Both the position numbers and the translations under genes were made by a program. This document shows, one piece after another, positions 1-8,401 of a DNA stretch of 64,000 bases. The stretch comes from Pseudomonas brassicacearum (lineage in GTDB: Bacteria > Pseudomonadota > Gammaproteobacteria > Pseudomonadales > Pseudomonadaceae). Each line of letters starts with the position of its first letter. Position 1 is the stretch's first letter. The notes beneath the pieces are model-generated. The model was given only the letters and a program-made list of their open reading frames with translations, searched no databases and was not told the DNA's origin. The stretch lies in the NCBI RefSeq assembly GCF_003732225.1, contig NZ_MOBJ01000009.1:496001-560000 (forward strand). The letters run 5' to 3'.

Positions 1-116
1 AGGCTGACGTGACCTTGAAGGAAGGTATCGAGCGCACGCTGCTTGAGCGTATTCCCGAGCTCAAGGGTGTACGTGACGTGACCGACCACACGCAGAAAGA
101 AAACGCCTACTACTAA
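1..116 (+). CDS. nfuA: NfuA, Fe-S cluster carrier, C-terminal end (partial)
   Basis: The first 116 bases encode the last 37 residues of a protein whose start lies outside the window. The frame reads [18 protein letters not shown] and then ends ENAYY, which is the C-terminal end of the NifU-like domain of NfuA, an Fe-S cluster carrier and scaffold used in Fe-S protein maturation. The CxxC cluster ligands lie upstream and cannot be checked. A strong terminator follows directly. The identification rests on recalled family sequence, and the short fragment limits certainty. Confidence 0.8.
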
Positions 117-136
117 ACAAGGCGTTCACTGCGAAC

Positions 137-167
137 AAAAAAACGGCGCCCCGTGAGCGCCGTTTTT
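137..167 (+). terminator. Rho-independent terminator after nfuA
   Basis: An A run is followed by the stem ACGGCGC, loop CCCGTGA, stem GCGCCGT, then six Ts. It starts about 25 bases after the nfuA stop. Confidence 0.85.
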
Positions 168-188
168 TGTGGGTGAAATTCACTGACG

Positions 189-286
189 CCATCGCGAGCA
201 AGCTCGCTCCCACCTTGATTCTGGTCGCACACAAGTTCTGTGCTCACTGAAGATCTACTGTGGGAGCGAGCTTGCTCGCGATGAGG
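189..286. repeat. REPIN, class I (GCGAGCAAGCTCGC core)
   Basis: Two inverted REP units (CATCGCGAGCAAGCTCGCTC and its reverse complement) are separated by about 45 bases. It lies between the convergent ends of nfuA and cobM. The same unit recurs at seven other places in the window. Confidence 0.9.
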
Positions 287-288
287 GC

Positions 289-1035
289 CTAAGGGCGGTA
301 GAGATGCGCATGCCCGGCGCGGTACAGCGACGACTCGCTGAATGGGTCACTGCCCAACACCCGACCCACCAGAATCAGCGCCGTACGCCGAAACCCCTTG
401 GCCTGAACCTTTTCGGCGATGTCCATCAGCGTCCCCACCACCCAATCCTGATCCGGCCAGCTGGCCCGGTGAACCACCGCAATCGGACAGTCCGCGCCGT
501 AATGCGGCAGCAGTTCAGCGACGATTTTTCCCAGGTGATTGACCCCCAGATGAATCGCCATGGTCGCGCCATGCTGGGCCAGGCTACTGAACTCTTCGCC
601 CGGCGGCATCGCGGTTTTGTCGGCGTAGCGGGTCAGAATGACGCTTTGCGAGATGTCCGGCAGCGTCAACTCGGCGCCCAACAGCGCTGCGCAAGCGGCC
701 GTGGCGGTAACGCCTGGGATGATTTCAAACGGGATGCCCAGCTTGCGCAGGTAACGAATCTGCTCGCCGATCGCCCCATACAGGCTTGGATCGCCGGAAT
801 GCACTCGCGCCACATCCTGGCCTTTGTCATGGGCGATTCTGATCAATTCGATGATCTGTTCCAGGTGCAATTCGGCGCTGTTGACCACCTGTTCAGCCTG
901 ATGGCCTTCCAGTACGGCTTCAGGCACCAGCGAGCCGGCGTAAATGATCAGCGGGCAGCTGCGAATCAGCCGTTGGCCCTTGACGGTGATCAGTTCCGGG
1001 TCGCCGGGACCTGCGCCAATGAAGTAGACGGTCAT
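289..1035 (-). CDS. cobM: Precorrin-4 C11-methyltransferase
   Basis: A 248-residue SAM-dependent methyltransferase of the cobalamin (aerobic corrin) pathway; it methylates C-11 of precorrin-4 in the cytoplasm. The N-terminal VYFIGAGPGDPELITVKG is the glycine-rich SAM loop shared by CobA/I/J/M enzymes, and the later HSGDPSLYGA is the second family motif. I chose the internal ATG at 1035 because CAGGAG lies 7 bases upstream; a longer frame to 1089 has no such site. It is the last gene of the leftward cbtB-cbtA-cobE-cobM group behind a B12 riboswitch. Length matches the family. Confidence 0.93.
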   Translation of the reverse strand: MTVYFIGAGPGDPELITVKGQRLIRSCPLIIYAGSLVPEAVLEGHQAEQVVNSAELHLEQIIELIRIAHDKGQDVARVHSGDPSLYGAIGEQIRYLRKLGIPFEIIPGVTATAACAALLGAELTLPDISQSVILTRYADKTAMPPGEEFSSLAQHGATMAIHLGVNHLGKIVAELLPHYGADCPIAVVHRASWPDQDWVVGTLMDIAEKVQAKGFRRTALILVGRVLGSDPFSESSLYRAGHAHLYRP

Positions 1036-1116
1036 GGCCGGCTCCTGTGAAAAATTGTCAAAGCAAGGCTTCAGATGAAGATTGCTCATGATCGAAGGCG
1101 GGGATTATCGGGGATT

Positions 1117-1530
1117 TTACGCAGCGCCGGCCAATGCAAACGTCGCCTGGGCATATTTTTGTCGCGGGATCAGCAATTTTGCCGGCGCCTGCGCCAGTTG
1201 TTCGGCGAGGGCCAGCGCAGCACTTTCGGCAACGCCATAGCAACCGGTGCGCTCGAAGGCGATTTGCGAGTGATGGCTGAGTTGCGGTTGATAGCTGGCC
1301 AATTGTTCGCTGCTGAAGTACAGCAATGGCAGCGCCAGTTGTGCGGCCAATTCGATCAGACCGGGCTCATCACGTTTCAGATCAATGCTGGCCAAAGCCT
1401 TGATCGCCTGCAATTCGATGTGATGAGCCTGTAACGCCTGATCGAGCAACGCGCGCAGCGTGCTGGCCGGGCAGCCGCGCTGGCAACCCAGGCCGACCAC
1501 CAGGGTCGGCGCTGCGCCCGTTTCACTCAT
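1117..1530 (-). CDS. cobE: Cobalamin biosynthesis protein CobE
   Basis: A 137-residue protein (from the ATG at 1530) with the CobE/CbiG C-terminal domain signature: LVVGLGCQRGCPA near the start, then SIDLKRDEPGL and RTGCYGVAESAAL. CobE is needed for the aerobic pathway and has been linked to handling of corrin intermediates; its exact role is not settled. Its ATG overlaps the cbtA stop as ATGA, so the genes are probably translationally coupled. The longer frame to 1569 would overlap cbtA heavily and lacks support. Confidence 0.88.
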   Translation of the reverse strand: MSETGAAPTLVVGLGCQRGCPASTLRALLDQALQAHHIELQAIKALASIDLKRDEPGLIELAAQLALPLLYFSSEQLASYQPQLSHHSQIAFERTGCYGVAESAALALAEQLAQAPAKLLIPRQKYAQATFALAGAA

Positions 1531-2228
1531 GCGTGGTATTGACCTTCGCTTTTGCGGCGGAACAACCACGCACTGATCAGGCCCAGGGCCAGCCAGAACG
1601 CGACATTGGTCAGCTGCGAAGCGATTTTGAACTGAGCTTCGAGGGCTTCCGGGGCCAGCATCGAATGCACTTCAGGCTGTGGCGCGCCGACGATGTGCGG
1701 TACGGTCAGAATGGCGACGCCGAGCACCTTCAGCAGCCAGTGCCGGGCAAACACGATCAGCGCGATACCGACGGCGGTGGAGGCTGCGGTGCTGATCCAC
1801 CAGATCTGCCGTTGCGCCAGGTCTGCGGCGGCAGTGCCCGGCAACTCAGGCGGCAAGCCCAGGGTTGGTGCCAGGACGAAGGTTGCATAACCGGCCAACC
1901 CCCAGAGCAGGCCCTGAGAGGTGCGGGTCGGTGCGCGCAAGGTGTAGAAACCGGCGAGCATCAGTGCAAAACCGACGGCGACCACCAGATTGCCGCCGGT
2001 AGTCGACAGCACGCGTTGCCAACCGTCTTCCGGCTCCCAAGCCTCTGCATCGTGGGTGTGGCCCGCCATGGCGCCTTCGGCATGTTCATGGACTTCAGTC
2101 GCCGGGGCTTTTTCGTAGGTTTCCGCCTGAAGAATCAGCGGCGCGACCCAGAAGCTTTGCAGCAAGGTCAGCAGCAGGGCGGCCAGCAAGCCGGTGAAGC
2201 CTGCGGTTTGCGCAATACGCTTGATCAT
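1527..2228 (-). CDS. cbtA: CbtA, putative cobalt transport membrane subunit
   Basis: A membrane protein of about 233 residues with five or so hydrophobic segments. The first is FTGLLAALLLTLLQSF right after the start. A metal-binding-looking loop follows between the first and second segments (EVHEHAEGAMAGHTHDAEAW). CbtA is predicted to work with CbtB in cobalt uptake, since the two occur together under B12 riboswitches; direct biochemical proof is thin. The ATG at 2228 lies 11 bases after the cbtB stop; a GTG at 2249 overlapping cbtB is the alternative start. It is followed by cobE with a 4-base overlap. Confidence 0.9.
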   Translation of the reverse strand: MIKRIAQTAGFTGLLAALLLTLLQSFWVAPLILQAETYEKAPATEVHEHAEGAMAGHTHDAEAWEPEDGWQRVLSTTGGNLVVAVGFALMLAGFYTLRAPTRTSQGLLWGLAGYATFVLAPTLGLPPELPGTAAADLAQRQIWWISTAASTAVGIALIVFARHWLLKVLGVAILTVPHIVGAPQPEVHSMLAPEALEAQFKIASQLTNVAFWLALGLISAWLFRRKSEGQYHA

Positions 2229-2239
2229 GTCAGCAGGTC

Positions 2240-2431
2240 TCAATGGCACGGGAAGGCAGAGCTGTGACGGGTGTCGTGGGCGGCGTTGTGCACCGCGTCG
2301 ATGTGCGAGAAACCGGCGAAATACACAAGGCTAGCGCCCAGAATCGATGCGCCGATAGCGGCAACGAGGCGTTGGCTCAGGGTGGACGTGGTGCTGGCGG
2401 TGGCGTGGCGAGTGCTGCTGATGATCGACAT
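2240..2431 (-). CDS. cbtB: CbtB, small cobalt-transport-associated protein
   Basis: A 63-residue protein with one transmembrane segment (LVAAIGASILGASLVYFAGF) and a short histidine-containing tail (HNAAHDTRHSSAFPCH), the hallmark of CbtB. It probably partners CbtA in cobalt import. AGAGGGAA lies 6 bases before the ATG. First gene of the leftward operon, about 110 bases downstream of the riboswitch core. Confidence 0.92.
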   Translation of the reverse strand: MSIISSTRHATASTTSTLSQRLVAAIGASILGASLVYFAGFSHIDAVHNAAHDTRHSSAFPCH

Positions 2432-2540
2432 GGCGCTTCCCTCTGGTCAGTCAGTGGGTGAATCGAGCGCATGAAAACCCCCGCGAGCCAGGCACGCAGA
2501 GGCTAAAACAGCGCCCGCCCACCGCGGGTTTGTTATTTAT

Positions 2541-2750
2541 GTGTTGCGGGCCGGTCTCCGGGCTCACGAGGGGCTGGCATTCGCCGAACCTGCAAGAATC
2601 GCCTTCCCATGCCGAACTGCTGACACAGTGGATCTGATTCTTCGCTCGCTTACCGTTGCGGGGGCAGCACCGGACTGACATGGCTTTTGAGTAAAGCACA
2701 TGATTCACCGGTTTCCCGTTTCACCCTGTGAAGGGCACCCGTAACAAGGC
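2541..2750 (-). promoter_or_regulatory. Cobalamin riboswitch controlling cbtB-cbtA-cobE-cobM
   Basis: Read on the minus strand the region shows the conserved riboswitch pieces in order: GGTGCC...GGGAAACCGGTGAA, then CCGGTGCTGCCCCCGCAACG, then the B12-box-like GAGCCCGGAGACCGGCC at 2549-2565. An AT-rich stretch and a GC-rich hairpin follow before cbtB. B12 binding normally switches such genes off. Confidence 0.92.
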
Positions 2751-2819
2751 GTGTAGGAGAGCATGGGCGAGGGCGGGGCGTCAATTGGCATGCGTTCTCA
2801 ACGCGAGACCGAGGTGCCG

Positions 2820-2887
2820 CCATCGCGAGCAAGCTCGCTCCCACAGGTTCGGTGGCGCTCTTGTGGGAGCGAGCTTGCTCGCGATGG
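2820..2887. repeat. REPIN, class I, between the two riboswitches
   Basis: Inverted REP units CATCGCGAGCAAGCTCGCTC and its complement, separated by about 20 bases. It sits between the two divergent cobalamin riboswitches, in the presumed promoter interval. Confidence 0.9.
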
Positions 2888-2944
2888 CGTCATCACAGCC
2901 GCTACACCACTCAGGTGAACATTGACCCGCCCCGATGCGATGCG

Positions 2945-3145
2945 TAGCCTTGCGCTTTCGAGGTTCTTTGGCGCATGCGCCGAAGCTAAGAAGGGAACGC
3001 GGTCAATGCCGCGGCTGCCCCCGCAACTGTGAACGGTTTGGTTTCTGCCATGCCACTGCACGCTCTGGCAAGAGGTGCGGGAAGGCGCAGAAGTCGCCAG
3101 TCGAAAGACCGGCCCACCGTCAGCCAGGAGACCTGCCTCGACACA
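2945..3145 (+). promoter_or_regulatory. Cobalamin riboswitch controlling cobW-cobN-chlD
   Basis: On the plus strand: AAGAAGGGAACGCGGTCAA, then GGCTGCCCCCGCAACTGTGA, and the near-consensus B12 box AGCCAGGAGACCTGCC at 3122-3137. About 100 bases, including GC-rich inverted repeats that could be the expression platform, separate it from the cobW ATG. Confidence 0.95.
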
Positions 3146-3252
3146 GATTCTCACTACAACCGGGCGGGGTGATCCGGTGGCGAACTCATCCGCGCGCTCA
3201 AGCGCCGCCGGTTGTCGTCCCGTATGCCCGCCACCTAGCCAAAGGGCATCCG

Positions 3253-4326
3253 ATGAAAACACTGGCCAAACTTCCCGTCACCATCGTTACCGGCTTCCTC
3301 GGCTCGGGCAAAACCACCTTGCTGCGACACATGCTCGATAACGCCCAGGGCCGGCGCATCGCGGTGATCGTCAACGAGTTCGGCGAGCTGGGTATCGACG
3401 GCGAAATCCTCAAGCAATGCTCCATCGGCTGCACGGAAGAAGAAGCCAACGGCCGCGTGTATGAGCTGGCCAACGGCTGCCTGTGCTGCACCGTTCAGGA
3501 GGAGTTCTTCCCGGTGATGCGCGAACTGGTCGCCCGTCGCGCTGACCTCGACCACATCCTCATCGAAACCTCTGGCCTGGCCCTGCCAAAGCCGCTGGTG
3601 CAAGCCTTCCAGTGGCCGGAAATCCGCAGCGCCTGCACCGTGGACGCGGTGATCACCGTGGTCGACAGCCCGGCCGTGGCCGCTGGCACCTTCGCCGCAT
3701 TCCCGGATCAGGTCGACGCCCAGCGCAAACTCGACCCGAACCTGGACCACGAATCGCCACTGCACGAGCTGTTCGCCGACCAACTGGCCAGCGCCGACCT
3801 GGTGATCCTCAACAAGGCCGATCTGATCAGCCCGGCGGATCTGGCCAAAGTGCGCCTGGAAGTCGCCGAAGAACTGCCGCCAGCGGTGAAAATCATCGAG
3901 GCCAGCAGCGGTCGTCTGCCACTGGACGTGTTGATCGGCCTGGGTGCCGGCTCCGAAGAACACATCGACAGCCGTCACAGCCACCATGACCATCACCACG
4001 ATGGCGACGATCACGATCATGACGACCATGATCACGACGCTTTCGATTCGATTTCCATCGAGCTGCCACAAGCCGACGAAAGCCTGTTGCTCGATGCCCT
4101 GACCCAATTGGTGGTCCAGCACGGCATCCTGCGGGTCAAGGGTTTCGCCGCGATCCCGAACAAGCCGATGCGCCTGCTGATCCAGGGCGTGGGCACACGT
4201 TTTGACAAGCACTTCGACCGTCAATGGGCCGCAGACGAAGCGCGCAGCACACGTCTGGTGCTGATCGGTCAGCAACTGGACGCCGCCTTGCTCGAAACGC
4301 AATTGCGCGCTGCGCTCAGCGTTTAA
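3253..4326 (+). CDS. cobW: CobW, zinc/cobalt GTPase metallochaperone
   Basis: A 357-residue COG0523 G3E-family GTPase. Walker A is GFLGSGKTT at residues 14-22. The metal site motif CLCC is at residues 76-79 (in NGCLCCTV). The GTP-specificity motif NKAD lies in VILNKADLI. A histidine/aspartate-rich linker is at about residues 237-265, and the CobW C-terminal domain follows. CobW is thought to deliver Co(II) to the cobaltochelatase, which suits its place directly before cobN. The start is the ATG at 3253; the upstream extension would translate the riboswitch. cobN begins 3 bases after the stop. Confidence 0.95.
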   Translation: MKTLAKLPVTIVTGFLGSGKTTLLRHMLDNAQGRRIAVIVNEFGELGIDGEILKQCSIGCTEEEANGRVYELANGCLCCTVQEEFFPVMRELVARRADLDHILIETSGLALPKPLVQAFQWPEIRSACTVDAVITVVDSPAVAAGTFAAFPDQVDAQRKLDPNLDHESPLHELFADQLASADLVILNKADLISPADLAKVRLEVAEELPPAVKIIEASSGRLPLDVLIGLGAGSEEHIDSRHSHHDHHHDGDDHDHDDHDHDAFDSISIELPQADESLLLDALTQLVVQHGILRVKGFAAIPNKPMRLLIQGVGTRFDKHFDRQWAADEARSTRLVLIGQQLDAALLETQLRAALSV

Positions 4327-4329
4327 TCC

Positions 4330-7300
4330 ATGCACCTGCTCAGGACCCAGCCCGGCGGTTTCGTCTCGGATGACAACATTGCCGACCTTGGCCAAACCCC
4401 TGCCGAGCTGGTGATTCTGTGCAGCGGCGACTCCAGCCTGGCGCTGCTCGCGGAAGCTGCGCAGCAGTTGCCCGAGGACTACCCGAGCCTGCGCCTGGCT
4501 AACCCGATGCAGGTGCAGAATCACGCCTCGGTCGACATGTATGTCGACGAAGTGCTGCGCCACGCCAAGGTGATTCTGATCTCGCTGCACGGCGGGATCG
4601 CCTATTGGCGCTATGGCATCGAACGCCTGGTGGAGCTGTCGCAACGCGGTGTGCAATTGATTCTGGTGCCGGGCGATGACCGTCCCGATCCGGAGCTCAG
4701 CGATCTGAGCACGGTGCCTGTCGAAGACCGCGAGCGGCTTTGGCATTTCCTGCGTCAGGGCGGTATGGGCAATGCGCTGGATTTGTATCGCTGCCTGGCC
4801 AGTCGCTGGCTCGACCGCGATTACCCGTGGGCCGAACCGCAGGTTTTGCCGCGCACCGCGATTTACCACCCCCACAAAAGCAACGCGACACTGGGCGATT
4901 GGCAAGCCGACTGGCAGGTTGATCAACCGGTGGCGGCGGTGTTGTTTTACCGCTCGCATTTGCAGGCGGCGAATACCGCCTTCATCGATGTTTTCTGCCA
5001 GCGCTTGCAGGCGGCGGGACTGAATCCGCTGCCGATTGCGCTGGCCAGTTTGAAAGAGCCCGGCTGCCTGACGGTGGTCGAGGATTGGCTGGATGAGGTG
5101 CAGGCCTCAGTGATTCTGAACACCACCGGTTTCGCCCAATCCAGCCCCGAAGCGCCGCACTTGCGGCCATTCCGGCGCAATATTCCGGTGATCCAGGCGA
5201 TCTGCGCCCAGGACAACGAACCGGGATGGCGCGCCAGCGAGCAAGGTCTTGGCCCACGGGATCTGGCGATGCACATCGCCTTGCCGGAGCTCGATGGACG
5301 GATCATCAGCCGACCGATCAGCTTCAAGGACCTGGCCTGGCGCAGTGAGCGCAGTCAGTCCGACGTGGTCTGCTATCGACCGCAACCCGAGCGCATGGAC
5401 TTTGTCGCCGAACTGGCGCGGCGCTGGGTCGAGTTGGCGCGGGTGGCCAATGCCGAAAAACGCATTGCGCTGATCCTCGCCAACTATCCGACTCGCGACG
5501 GACGAATTGGCAACGGCGTGGGCCTCGACACGCCGGCGGCAGCGTTGAATATCCTGCGAGCGCTGCAGGCCGAAGGTTATCCGTTGCCCGCCGATTTGCC
5601 GGAAAGCGGCACTGCGCTGATTCAGCAGTTACTCGGCGGGGTCAGCAATGACCTGGAGAGCATCGACCTGCGCCCGTGTCAGCAAAGCCTGGCGCTGGAC
5701 GACTATTTCTCGATGTTCAATGCCTTGCCCGAAGCCAACCGTGCTGCGGTGCTGGAACGTTGGGGAACGCCTGAAAGCGACCCGATGTTCCGCAGTGGGC
5801 GAATGATGATTGCCGGACTGCGCTTTGGCCTGACCTTTGTCGGCATTCAGCCGGCGCGCGGTTATCAGGTCGATCCGAGTGCGGTCTACCACGACCCGGA
5901 CCTGGTGCCGCCTCATGGTTATCTGGCGTTCTACTTCTGGTTGCGCCAAACCTACGGCGCCCATGCAGTGATTCACGTCGGCAAGCACGGCAACCTCGAA
6001 TGGTTGCCGGGCAAAGGTGTCGGCTTGTCCGAAAGCTGCTGGCCGGATGCGTTGCTCGGGCCGCTGCCGAACATCTATCCATTTATCGTCAACGACCCGG
6101 GCGAGGGCGCGCAGGCCAAACGTCGGACTCAGGCGGTGATCATCGATCACCTGATGCCGCCGCTGACCCGCGCCGAAACCTATGGCCCGTTGCGCAATCT
6201 GGAGCTGTTGGCTGACGAGTATTACGAAGCCCAGTTGCTCGACCCGCGGCGGGCTCGCGAGTTACAGCGCGACATCCTCAATCTGGTGCGTGAAACCCAT
6301 ATCGACCGCGAGTTGCAGCTCGACGAAAAACTCGACAGCGACGCAGATGCAGCGATCTGGTTGCCGCGTCTGGATACGTATCTGTGTGATTTGAAGGAAT
6401 CGCAGATCCGCGATGGCCTGCATATCTTCGGCGAGTCGCCGACCGGGCGGTTGCGCATTGACACCTTGCTGGCGTTGCTGCGGATTCCGCGTGGCGACGG
6501 GCGTGGGGCGCAATCGAGTTTGCTTCGGGCGTTGGCCAAGGCTTTCATGCTGGGGTTTGATCCGCTGGATTGTTCTTTGGCCGACCCTTGGGTCGGTCCA
6601 AGACCGGCAGAGCTGCAATCGCTTAGCGATGAGGCCTGGCGTACGGCGGGCGATACCCGTGAACGTCTGGAATTGTTCGCCACTCAACTGATCTCGCAGA
6701 CTGTGAATACCGAGCTCGAGCTACTGAACCCGTCTCAAGCCAAGCCCGGTCCCTGTGGGAGCGAGCCTGCTCGCGAAGCGGTTAATCATTCAACATTGAT
6801 GTCGATTGACCCAGCGCTTTCGCGAGCAGGCTCGCTCCCACAGGACGCAGGTTGGTCTGATGTGAAAGCAATCATCGACAACCTGTGTGAAGTGGTTGCT
6901 CCAAGACTGGACGCCTGCGGCCCGGCAGAAATGCGCGGTTTGCTGGATGCGCTCAGCGGCCGGTTTGTTCCGGCAGGTCCCAGCGGCGCGCCGAGTCGCG
7001 GACGTCTTGATGTGCTGCCCACCGGGCGCAACTTTTTCTCGGTGGACGTGCGCAACCTGCCGACCACCACCGCCTGGCGCATTGGTTTCCAGTCGGCGAA
7101 CCTGATTCTTGAGCGGCACCTTCAGGACCACGGCGATCATTTGCGCCAGCTCGGGTTGTCGGTGTGGGGCACGGCGACCATGCGCACCGGCGGCGATGAT
7201 ATTGCCCAAGCCATGGCGTTGATGGGCGTGCGTCCGGTCTGGGCCACGGGCAGTCAGCGGGTCGACGACTTCGAAATTCTGCCGCTGAGTCTGCTCGACC

Positions 7301-8217
7301 GGCCGCGAGTGGACGTGACCTTGCGCGTTTCCGGGTTCTTCCGCGATGCCTTTGCCAATCTGATTCGACTGTTCGATGCGGCTGTGCAAGCGGTTGCCGC
7401 GCTGGACGAGCCGGACGATATGAACCCCTTGGCGGCCAAGGTTCGCGCTGAACGTGAAGCGCTGATCCAGTCCGGACTGGATGAGGACGCCGCAGCACGA
7501 CAGGCCGGTTGGCGGATTTTCGGTGCCAAACCCGGTGCTTATGGCGCTGGGGTGCAGGGCGCGATCGATGGCCGTTTGTGGCAGAGCCGCGAGGATCTGG
7601 CCGAGGTCTACCTGAATTGGGGCGGCTACGCTTACGGCGGTTCCGATGAGGGTACGGCAGCCCGCGAGCAGTTCGCCCAGCGCTTGAGCCAAGTTCAGGC
7701 CGTGCTGCAAAACCAGGACAATCGCGAGCATGACTTGCTCGATTCCAACGACTATTACCAGTTCCAGGGCGGCATGCTCGCCGCCGTCGAAAGCCTCAGC
7801 GGTGAAGCGGCGGCGAGCTACCATGGCGACCACAGTCAGCCAGACTTGCCGAAGATCCGCACACTCAAGGAAGAGCTGAACCGGGTGATCCGCTCCCGGG
7901 CGGCCAATCCGAAGTGGATCGACGGGGTCAAGCGGCACGGCTACAAAGGCGCTTTTGAACTGGCGGCGACTGTCGATAACCTGTTCGCCTTCGACGCCAC
8001 TACGCAGTTGATCGACGATCATCAGTACGCCTTGCTGGCCGACGCGTATTTGCTTGACCCGTCGACCCGCGAGTTCGTCCAGCAGCATAATCCGCACGCC
8101 TTGCGCGACATGACCGAACGCATGCTCGAAGCTCAGCAGCGCGGGATGTGGCGGGAGCCGGGCGAGTATCGGCAGGCGCTGGAGAATTTGCTGCTGGATA
8201 TAGAAGAAGACGGCTAG
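4330..8217 (+). CDS. cobN: Cobaltochelatase large subunit CobN
   Basis: A 1295-residue CobN/BchH-type protein that inserts Co(II) into hydrogenobyrinic acid a,c-diamide in an ATP-dependent complex with AAA+ subunits. Typical segments are present: VIHVGKHGNLEWLPGK in the middle, VGLDTPAAALNILRAL, and NWGGYAYGG near the C-terminus. It is about 30-40 residues longer than relatives as I recall them. The excess maps to residues 808-838, where a complete REPIN is translated (GSEPAREA...LSRAGSLPQ). The frame stays open through it, so the gene may be functional, but this should be tested. Translation probably couples with cobW. Confidence 0.95.
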   Translation: MHLLRTQPGGFVSDDNIADLGQTPAELVILCSGDSSLALLAEAAQQLPEDYPSLRLANPMQVQNHASVDMYVDEVLRHAKVILISLHGGIAYWRYGIERLVELSQRGVQLILVPGDDRPDPELSDLSTVPVEDRERLWHFLRQGGMGNALDLYRCLASRWLDRDYPWAEPQVLPRTAIYHPHKSNATLGDWQADWQVDQPVAAVLFYRSHLQAANTAFIDVFCQRLQAAGLNPLPIALASLKEPGCLTVVEDWLDEVQASVILNTTGFAQSSPEAPHLRPFRRNIPVIQAICAQDNEPGWRASEQGLGPRDLAMHIALPELDGRIISRPISFKDLAWRSERSQSDVVCYRPQPERMDFVAELARRWVELARVANAEKRIALILANYPTRDGRIGNGVGLDTPAAALNILRALQAEGYPLPADLPESGTALIQQLLGGVSNDLESIDLRPCQQSLALDDYFSMFNALPEANRAAVLERWGTPESDPMFRSGRMMIAGLRFGLTFVGIQPARGYQVDPSAVYHDPDLVPPHGYLAFYFWLRQTYGAHAVIHVGKHGNLEWLPGKGVGLSESCWPDALLGPLPNIYPFIVNDPGEGAQAKRRTQAVIIDHLMPPLTRAETYGPLRNLELLADEYYEAQLLDPRRARELQRDILNLVRETHIDRELQLDEKLDSDADAAIWLPRLDTYLCDLKESQIRDGLHIFGESPTGRLRIDTLLALLRIPRGDGRGAQSSLLRALAKAFMLGFDPLDCSLADPWVGPRPAELQSLSDEAWRTAGDTRERLELFATQLISQTVNTELELLNPSQAKPGPCGSEPAREAVNHSTLMSIDPALSRAGSLPQDAGWSDVKAIIDNLCEVVAPRLDACGPAEMRGLLDALSGRFVPAGPSGAPSRGRLDVLPTGRNFFSVDVRNLPTTTAWRIGFQSANLILERHLQDHGDHLRQLGLSVWGTATMRTGGDDIAQAMALMGVRPVWATGSQRVDDFEILPLSLLDRPRVDVTLRVSGFFRDAFANLIRLFDAAVQAVAALDEPDDMNPLAAKVRAEREALIQSGLDEDAAARQAGWRIFGAKPGAYGAGVQGAIDGRLWQSREDLAEVYLNWGGYAYGGSDEGTAAREQFAQRLSQVQAVLQNQDNREHDLLDSNDYYQFQGGMLAAVESLSGEAAASYHGDHSQPDLPKIRTLKEELNRVIRSRAANPKWIDGVKRHGYKGAFELAATVDNLFAFDATTQLIDDHQYALLADAYLLDPSTREFVQQHNPHALRDMTERMLEAQQRGMWREPGEYRQALENLLLDIEEDG
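6752..6844. repeat. REPIN embedded in the cobN reading frame
   Basis: Two inverted class I REP units (TGTGGGAGCGAGCCTGCTCG at the left, its complement at the right) enclose about 36 bases. Total length is about 93 bases, a multiple of three. Its inner sequence resembles that of the copy at 8239-8331 (both contain TCAACAT followed by a GTTGACTGA-like stretch), so the two are close relatives. Confidence 0.9.
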
Positions 8218-8238
8218 ATCAGCAGCGACGCAAGCCCA

Positions 8239-8331
8239 ATGTGGGAGCGAGCTTGCTCGCGATAACGGCGTTACATTCAACATCAATGTTGACTGATCCA
8301 CCGCTATCGCGAGCAAGCTCGCTCCCACAGG
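8239..8331. repeat. REPIN, class I, between cobN and chlD
   Basis: Inverted units TGTGGGAGCGAGCTTGCTCG and complement about 40 bases apart, directly after the cobN stop. Inner sequence is similar to the copy inside cobN. Confidence 0.9.
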
Positions 8332-8401
8332 TTGTGCTCTTTAACTGACAGGCATTGGTGCTTACTCCCTAGTAATGACTGACCATGATCGAGACCCCAA
8401 A

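Noticed and set aside
3235..4959. 574-codon open frame on the minus strand opposite cobW/cobN
   Set aside because: It is antisense to well-identified genes, has no ribosome site or family features, and its residue make-up (many Gln, Arg, His, Val) is that of GC-rich shadow frames. Similar frames at 6790-8328 (minus) and 36832-38481 (plus) were rejected for the same reason.
189..8331. CRISPR-like repeats
   Set aside because: The repeats are palindromic REP units in inverted pairs, scattered between genes, without regular spacers or cas genes.
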